This document shows, one piece after another, positions 30,794-34,150 of a DNA stretch of 34,150 nucleotides. Both the position numbers and the translations under genes were made by a program. The notes under the pieces were generated by a model, which saw nothing but the letters and a program-made list of their open reading frames with translations, was not told where the DNA came from and did no database searches. The stretch is taken from assembly GCA_027038175.1 (NCBI GenBank), contig JALVYB010000062.1, positions 1 through 34,150 of the forward strand. The letters run 5' to 3'. Source of the DNA: Caldifarciminota bacterium. GTDB taxonomy: Bacteria; Hydrothermota; Hydrothermia; UBA1063; CAJXJZ01. Position 1 is the stretch's first letter, and the number at the start of each line of letters is the position of its first letter.

Positions 30794-31825
30794 ATGAGGA
30801 GAATGTTATTAGTATGTGTGATTTTAGTTTTTGTAAGCATTGCAAATGCCCAATTCGTTTCGGCCTTATCTTCTCCTGCAGGTAGAGCACATTCCGCTTT
30901 TTCTCCCGTCACACCATCAATTAATTTCATAGGTCCTATGAGTACTACATGGTATGGGAAACTCTCAGACACAATCTGTATCTCAAGTGGAGTTATAACC
31001 GGTGTCAGTTTTAATTTTACCCCATGGTTTTCCTTATCAGCCACAATTCCATATTATGTTGATATAAAGAAAACACCTTCTGCCACATACAGAAGTCCTG
31101 GACTTGGTGATATTTGCCTTAATTTCGAATTTCGTAAAAAGATAAGTAGAAGAACAGGTTTTGCATTTGTTCCATTTATGACTTTACCATCCGGAGATTT
31201 GAGAGACATACCTCCAGAGAGAGCGTCAGTTGATGAGGATTATATAGGAGGACTATTCCGGGATTATTCCACCACTTCTTATGACTATGGCGCAGAGTTC
31301 CTGTTTTCAACACGGAAAAACAGGGTATCTTTGAACTTTGAACTTGGGTTCTGGAATGCGTACCAGATGTATTTTATGGGAAAGAGCGGAAATCTCGGAT
31401 ATGTTATTGCAAATCTTGCCATAGAAAATAGAGTATTGAGTCCGTTTATTGAGTTCTATTACTCCAAATATCAGGACAACATATTCGGTAATGCTCCTGT
31501 GTTTCTCACTCCAGGTCTTGCCATTCACTTTTCCAGGTCCTTTTCTATAAGGAGTTTTGTAGACATTCCACTATTTGACAGGGGAAATGTACAGACGATT
31601 ACGCCAGGCATTGCTCCTTATTATGCTGGCTTTTTGTCTCAATTCCCTGATTATACTCCTAAAATAGCATTCAACATGGGGCTTGACTTCGCTCCCCATC
31701 TACTCAAGACAAAAGATAAATCCAGAGTTATTGTGTTTGTCAAAGACAAAAAGACCGGGAAGCCCATTGACGAAGCGACCTGTTATCTTGATGAAAAGTA
31801 CGCGTCTCCAAAAAAGGTAGGGTAG
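30794..31825 (+). CDS. Outer-membrane barrel plus PEGA-like domain; N-terminal part of a frameshifted OmpA protein
   Basis: 343 residues. A signal peptide (MRRMLLVCVILVFVSIANAQ) is followed by ~290 residues of amphipathic strand sequence typical of outer-membrane barrels (GVITGVSFNFTPWFSLSATI, GLGDICLNFEFRKK, YGAEFLFSTRKNRVSLNFEL). The end (VIVFVKDKKTGKPIDEATCY) starts a carboxypeptidase-regulatory/PEGA-like domain that is cut off by TAG at 31823-31825. The missing half continues in the -1 frame from A_AAA_AAG at 31810-31816, giving SPKKGRVEFGPVVKGVYELE and then the OmpA part. So 30794-32547 is best read as one ~584-residue protein, either made by -1 frameshifting or broken by a one-base deletion or sequencing error in the A-run. 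Confidence 0.8.
   Translation: MRRMLLVCVILVFVSIANAQFVSALSSPAGRAHSAFSPVTPSINFIGPMSTTWYGKLSDTICISSGVITGVSFNFTPWFSLSATIPYYVDIKKTPSATYRSPGLGDICLNFEFRKKISRRTGFAFVPFMTLPSGDLRDIPPERASVDEDYIGGLFRDYSTTSYDYGAEFLFSTRKNRVSLNFELGFWNAYQMYFMGKSGNLGYVIANLAIENRVLSPFIEFYYSKYQDNIFGNAPVFLTPGLAIHFSRSFSIRSFVDIPLFDRGNVQTITPGIAPYYAGFLSQFPDYTPKIAFNMGLDFAPHLLKTKDKSRVIVFVKDKKTGKPIDEATCYLDEKYASPKKVG
31810..31816 (+). other. A_AAA_AAG heptamer: possible -1 frameshift site or indel
   Basis: Codons read CCA AAA AAG in the upstream frame. A -1 slip on this heptamer (the same one used by E. coli dnaX) restores one continuous frame into 31849-32547. No dnaX-like upstream Shine-Dalgarno and no clear downstream stem-loop was seen, so an indel in the A6 run remains equally possible. 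Confidence 0.6.
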
Positions 31826-32547
31826 AGTTTGGTCCTGTTGTTAAGGGGGTGTATGAACTCGAAGTTCAGAGAGATGGGTATTTGCCGATAAAAAGGTTTA
31901 TAAAAGCACGTGGTGGTGAGAACACTTTGGTGGATGTGGCTTTAGAGAGAGATAGATTCACATTGATTATGAGCGTGAAAAGTGTTAATGGAACGCCAAT
32001 AAAGGCGAAAATCCTGTTCCCTGAAATCAGTGCCGAGGAATATACCGCAGACGATAATGGAATGATAACTTTTGAAATAAAGAAGGATAAAGATACGTAT
32101 CCCATTTATGTCTGGGCAAAAGGATATATGGGGGATAATCTTTTAGTATATCCGCCGAAACACAGCGACACATTAAAATATACAATCAGGCTTTTTAAAT
32201 ACGAAGGTGGTGGACTTGTCTTTCCCACTATTTACTTTGACTTAAATAGCGCCAGATTAAAGAAGGAATATATTCCGTTCCTTGACCAGATAGGGAGATA
32301 TCTTTTGAATAATCCAGATGTAAAAATAGAGATAGCCGGTTATGCTTCAAGTGATGGACCAGAGCGTTTTAATGAAAGATTAAGTCAGAAAAGGGCAGAG
32401 TCTTGCAAAAATTACCTTATGGAAAGGTACAAGATTTCTCCTGACAAGTTGATAGCAAAGGGCTATGGAGAAAGTAATCCTGCTTTACCTAACAAAGGAA
32501 GAAAGAGAGAGATAAACAGAAGGGTTGAGTTCAGGATAATAGAGTAG
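31816..32547 (+). CDS. C-terminal part of the frameshifted protein: regulatory-like domains and OmpA domain
   Basis: The frame is open from before 31816. A GTG at 31849 is the first start codon, preceded by AAGGGG, but it lies in the middle of a domain (GVYELEVQRDGYLPIKRFI), so independent initiation is unlikely to be the whole story. A second regulatory-like unit follows (LIMSVKSVNGTPIKAKILFP). The last 115 residues are an OmpA-like peptidoglycan-binding domain: TIYFDLNSARLKKEYIPFLD, IEIAGYASSDGPERFNERLS, KGYGESNP and EINRRVEFRI, with the Asp and Arg used to bind diaminopimelate. Joined to the upstream barrel it would tether the outer membrane to the wall. The DUF2726 gene starts 7 nt later. 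Confidence 0.8.
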   Translation, partial: GRVEFGPVVKGVYELEVQRDGYLPIKRFIKARGGENTLVDVALERDRFTLIMSVKSVNGTPIKAKILFPEISAEEYTADDNGMITFEIKKDKDTYPIYVWAKGYMGDNLLVYPPKHSDTLKYTIRLFKYEGGGLVFPTIYFDLNSARLKKEYIPFLDQIGRYLLNNPDVKIEIAGYASSDGPERFNERLSQKRAESCKNYLMERYKISPDKLIAKGYGESNPALPNKGRKREINRRVEFRIIE

Positions 32548-32554
32548 CGGCTTT

Positions 32555-33010
32555 ATGAGTAATACAATTGTACTTGTCGGTGTTGTCGTAATATTTTTAA
32601 TCTTTTTCGCAATATTTTTCGCTAAAAAAGAGGAGTACCCCTATCGAAAAAGAAAATTTCTGATGAGCATTCCGGAAAGAAAGTTTTATGAAACACTCCT
32701 GAAGCAGATAAATCAAAACGACTACGTGGTTCTTCCACAGGTCCCACTGTCAAGAATTATAGAGGTAGAAAAAAGAGGAAAAGAGTTCTGGCGATATCAC
32801 AACAGGATAAACAAAAAAATAGTAGATTTTGTAGTTTTTAAAAAGCCATATTATGAGCCTGTAATGGTAATTGAATACGATGATTCCTCGCATAATAGAA
32901 AGGACAGGAAGAAACGAGATGAATTCGTGAACAGGGTCTTGAAAAAAGCAAACCTACCGATTATACATGTGAAATATGGAGAGAAGGTTGATTTAAAACG
33001 TATGATTTAA
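32555..33010 (+). CDS. Membrane-anchored DUF2726 protein (nuclease-like fold)
   Basis: 151 residues. The N-terminal transmembrane segment is TIVLVGVVVIFLIFFAIFFA, followed by basic residues. The DUF2726 part follows: PERKFYETLLKQINQNDYVV, VDFVVFKKPYYEPVMVIEYD, SSHNRKDRKKRDEFVNRVL and LPIIHVKYG. The D...x...IEYDD...SH arrangement resembles the PD-(D/E)xK/restriction-endonuclease fold predicted for this family, whose function is not established. No strong Shine-Dalgarno; the start is 7 nt after the OmpA stop, so it is probably cotranscribed. Confidence 0.85.
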   Translation: MSNTIVLVGVVVIFLIFFAIFFAKKEEYPYRKRKFLMSIPERKFYETLLKQINQNDYVVLPQVPLSRIIEVEKRGKEFWRYHNRINKKIVDFVVFKKPYYEPVMVIEYDDSSHNRKDRKKRDEFVNRVLKKANLPIIHVKYGEKVDLKRMI

Positions 33011-33041
33011 AGTTTTCGCAACAATCTATATGGCTAAAATT

Positions 33042-33431
33042 TTAGAATGAACGTGAGCCTTGAGGAATACCTACTAATTCTTTAGGATATTCCTCCTCCT
33101 TTGGCAAAAGTAGTAAATGACATCTTCCTCTGTGAGATATCATTTCAGGGGCATCCAGGAGTTTATGCTCTTTCAGGTACCATGGGGTATAACCAACTTG
33201 ATTACACCAAGTAATGACTTTTTTGGCGTTATCTATCATAGGAAGCTCTTCTCGGCTATGCATCTCTACCAAAAAACGAGGTCTGTGATTTAGTGCTAAG
33301 CTGGAAGATCCTTCTAAAACTAATGATTCGGCTCCTTCTACGTCAATTTTTACGAGGTCGGGAATTAAATTTAATTGGATTACTAAGGAATCTATAGTAG
33401 TGGTCTTAACTTTAAATGAGGAATTGAGACG
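33042..33431 (-). pseudogene. FkbM-family methyltransferase, C-terminal fragment
   Basis: The frame is open from 33431, just after a TAG on the minus strand (33432-33434), down to a stop at 33042: about 129 residues with no proper start (the first ATG, at 33272, is internal). It reads FKVKTTTIDSLVIQL, PDLVKIDVEGAESLVLEG and HRPRFLVEMHS, the C-terminal half of the SAM-dependent FkbM fold, which O-methylates sugars or lipids in surface polysaccharide and natural-product pathways. The N-terminal SAM-binding half is missing. The homology ends within about 30-100 bp of the insertion sequence on its right, so the element probably truncated it. The rest may lie beyond the window. Confidence 0.8.
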
Positions 33432-33528
33432 CTATTCCTCAAAAATAATTACACCGAAGGGTGTGATGTTTCCTCAAAATAAAGGCAACGAGAATTCAGG
33501 TAAGATAAGAATTGCAAAAATAATAAGA

Positions 33529-33581
33529 GGGAGCTCCCAGGATGGTGTATCCTTTTATACCCTAAAAAAGGAGGAGCTCCC
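33529..33581 (+). promoter_or_regulatory. Inverted repeat sequestering the transposase ribosome-binding site
   Basis: GGGAGCTCC (33529-33537) is complementary to GGAGCTCCC (33573-33581). The second arm covers part of the Shine-Dalgarno AAGGAGGAG (33569-33576) and abuts ATG 33583. A transcript reading in from outside could fold and block translation, as known for IS10 and IS50. Confidence 0.6.
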
Positions 33582-33582
33582 C

Positions 33583-34150
33583 ATGAATATAAAAATCCCT
33601 TATCAAAATTTTACACCAGAATATAAGAAATCCATAATACAAGCGAACCATAAGAGGTATAAAAAGACAGACAGGAAAGAGAAGACACTTATATTAAATG
33701 ACCTTCAAGAACTAACAGGTTATTCAAGGAAATACATCATCAAACTTATAAACATTCACAACAGGGTAATAAAGAGAAAAGGAAAGGTTATAATAAGAGC
33801 TGACATACAAAAGAGTGGAATAAGGAAACGAGGCAGGAAAAAGGTTTATGGTAAGGAAATATCAAGGCTTTTATTGAAGATATGGAAGATAACAGGAGGG
33901 ATAAGTTCAAAGCATTTAAAATCATTCATTTTGGAGAATTATGATGTATTATGGGGATATGATGGGTTAAAGTATGTTTCTTCAGAACACAGGGAACTTT
34001 TAAAACGTATTTCCCCCGCCACAATAGACAGGTTATTAAAGCCGTACAGGGATAAATACAAAGACAATATAATACCCTTTCCCATAAAGAAGCGACGGAA
34101 GAAGTCAGCGCATTTAGTAAAAGGGCAAATAGACATAGAGATATGGAAGG
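33583..34150 (+). CDS. Transposase, N-terminal part (ISNCY/integrase-core type), running off the window
   Basis: 189 codons without a stop from ATG 33583 to the window edge. N-terminal residues (MNIKIPYQNFTPEYKKSIIQ, LQELTGYSRKYIIKLI) look like a helix-turn-helix region. Then come basic RKRGRKKVYGKEISRLLLK and ISPATIDRLLKPYRDKYKDN. The pattern ending in SPATIDRLL is typical of integrase-core transposases of the ISNCY (IS1202-like) type, whose DDE catalytic domain would follow outside the window. It is incomplete only because of the window edge; the visible part is intact. AAGGAGGAG precedes the start inside a hairpin. Confidence 0.8.
   Translation, partial: MNIKIPYQNFTPEYKKSIIQANHKRYKKTDRKEKTLILNDLQELTGYSRKYIIKLINIHNRVIKRKGKVIIRADIQKSGIRKRGRKKVYGKEISRLLLKIWKITGGISSKHLKSFILENYDVLWGYDGLKYVSSEHRELLKRISPATIDRLLKPYRDKYKDNIIPFPIKKRRKKSAHLVKGQIDIEIWK

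Larger units (their letters stand above)
33461..34150 (+). mobile_element. Left part of an insertion sequence (integrase-type transposase)
   Basis: The element includes the transposase at 33583 and its leader. The left boundary is uncertain: TGTGATGTTTCCTC near 33462 is a plausible TGT-type end, and it interrupts the FkbM gene. Two similar 14-mers, TTCCTCAAAAATAA (33435-33448) and TTCCTCAAAATAAA (33470-33483), straddle this point. A short stem ACACC-GAAG-GGTGT lies at 33451-33464. The right end is outside the window, so inverted repeats and target duplication cannot be checked. Confidence 0.6.

Noticed and set aside
30715-31044. 109-codon minus-strand frame
   Set aside because: Antisense to the signal peptide and first strands of the outer-membrane protein and covers both divergent promoters.

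Overview
This is an AT-rich, gene-dense bacterial chromosome segment with many 1-40 nt gene overlaps, strong AGGAGG ribosome-binding sites and several start codons lying only 6-9 nt downstream of a -10 box. Gene content points to a Gram-negative, probably anaerobic or microaerophilic member of the FCB-like or candidate-phylum bacteria (WOR-3 / Stahlbacteria / Hydrothermae type). It includes PorV/UPF0164-type and OmpA-type outer-membrane proteins, lipoproteins, exported proteins with T9SS-like C-terminal tails, rubrerythrin, MglA-type GTPase signalling and FIST-domain sensors. The lineage is inferred from gene content only.

Layout. (1) 2-1813, plus strand: the end of a large surface protein with a FlgD-like C-terminal domain and a PorV-like barrel, closed by a strong terminator. 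(2) 1835-7063, plus strand: a signalling operon encoding a FIST sensor, a PAS histidine kinase, a receiver-PATAN-acidic linker-Roadblock protein and an MglA-like Ras-family GTPase. I read it as a phosphorelay that ends on a small GTPase. (3) 7060-13578, minus strand: lexA, a small unknown protein and dinB form an SOS operon with a perfect 20-bp palindrome over the lexA start codon. A second solitary FIST protein, gltX, a Nudix hydrolase and folC follow. (4) 13611-17011, plus strand: lipoprotein, Na+/Ca2+-type exchanger, PHP phosphoesterase and mtnA. (5) 30124-17004, minus strand: a roughly 13-kb run with 0-23 nt gaps and overlaps: rpmE, SPOR lipoprotein, rdgB, gmhB-like, exported protein, folP, lipoprotein, htrA, M14 carboxypeptidase, hslU, Memo, AMMECR1, nitrilase, YfiM-like. 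Rubrerythrin lies upstream with its own promoter and terminator. (6) 30744-33010, plus strand: an outer-membrane/OmpA protein split by a frameshift at an A_AAA_AAG heptamer, then a DUF2726 protein. (7) 33042-34150: a truncated FkbM methyltransferase abutting the left part of an insertion sequence whose transposase runs off the window.

The most interesting items are the FIST/kinase/Roadblock/MglA operon with a distant FIST paralogue, the frameshifted OmpA gene at a canonical slippery site, the lexA operator over the initiation codon, recurrent leaderless promoter architecture, a possible AUU start, and an RBS-sequestering hairpin in front of the transposase. No tRNA, rRNA, CRISPR array or riboswitch was recognised. 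No stretch over about 300 bases lacks a gene or gene fragment.
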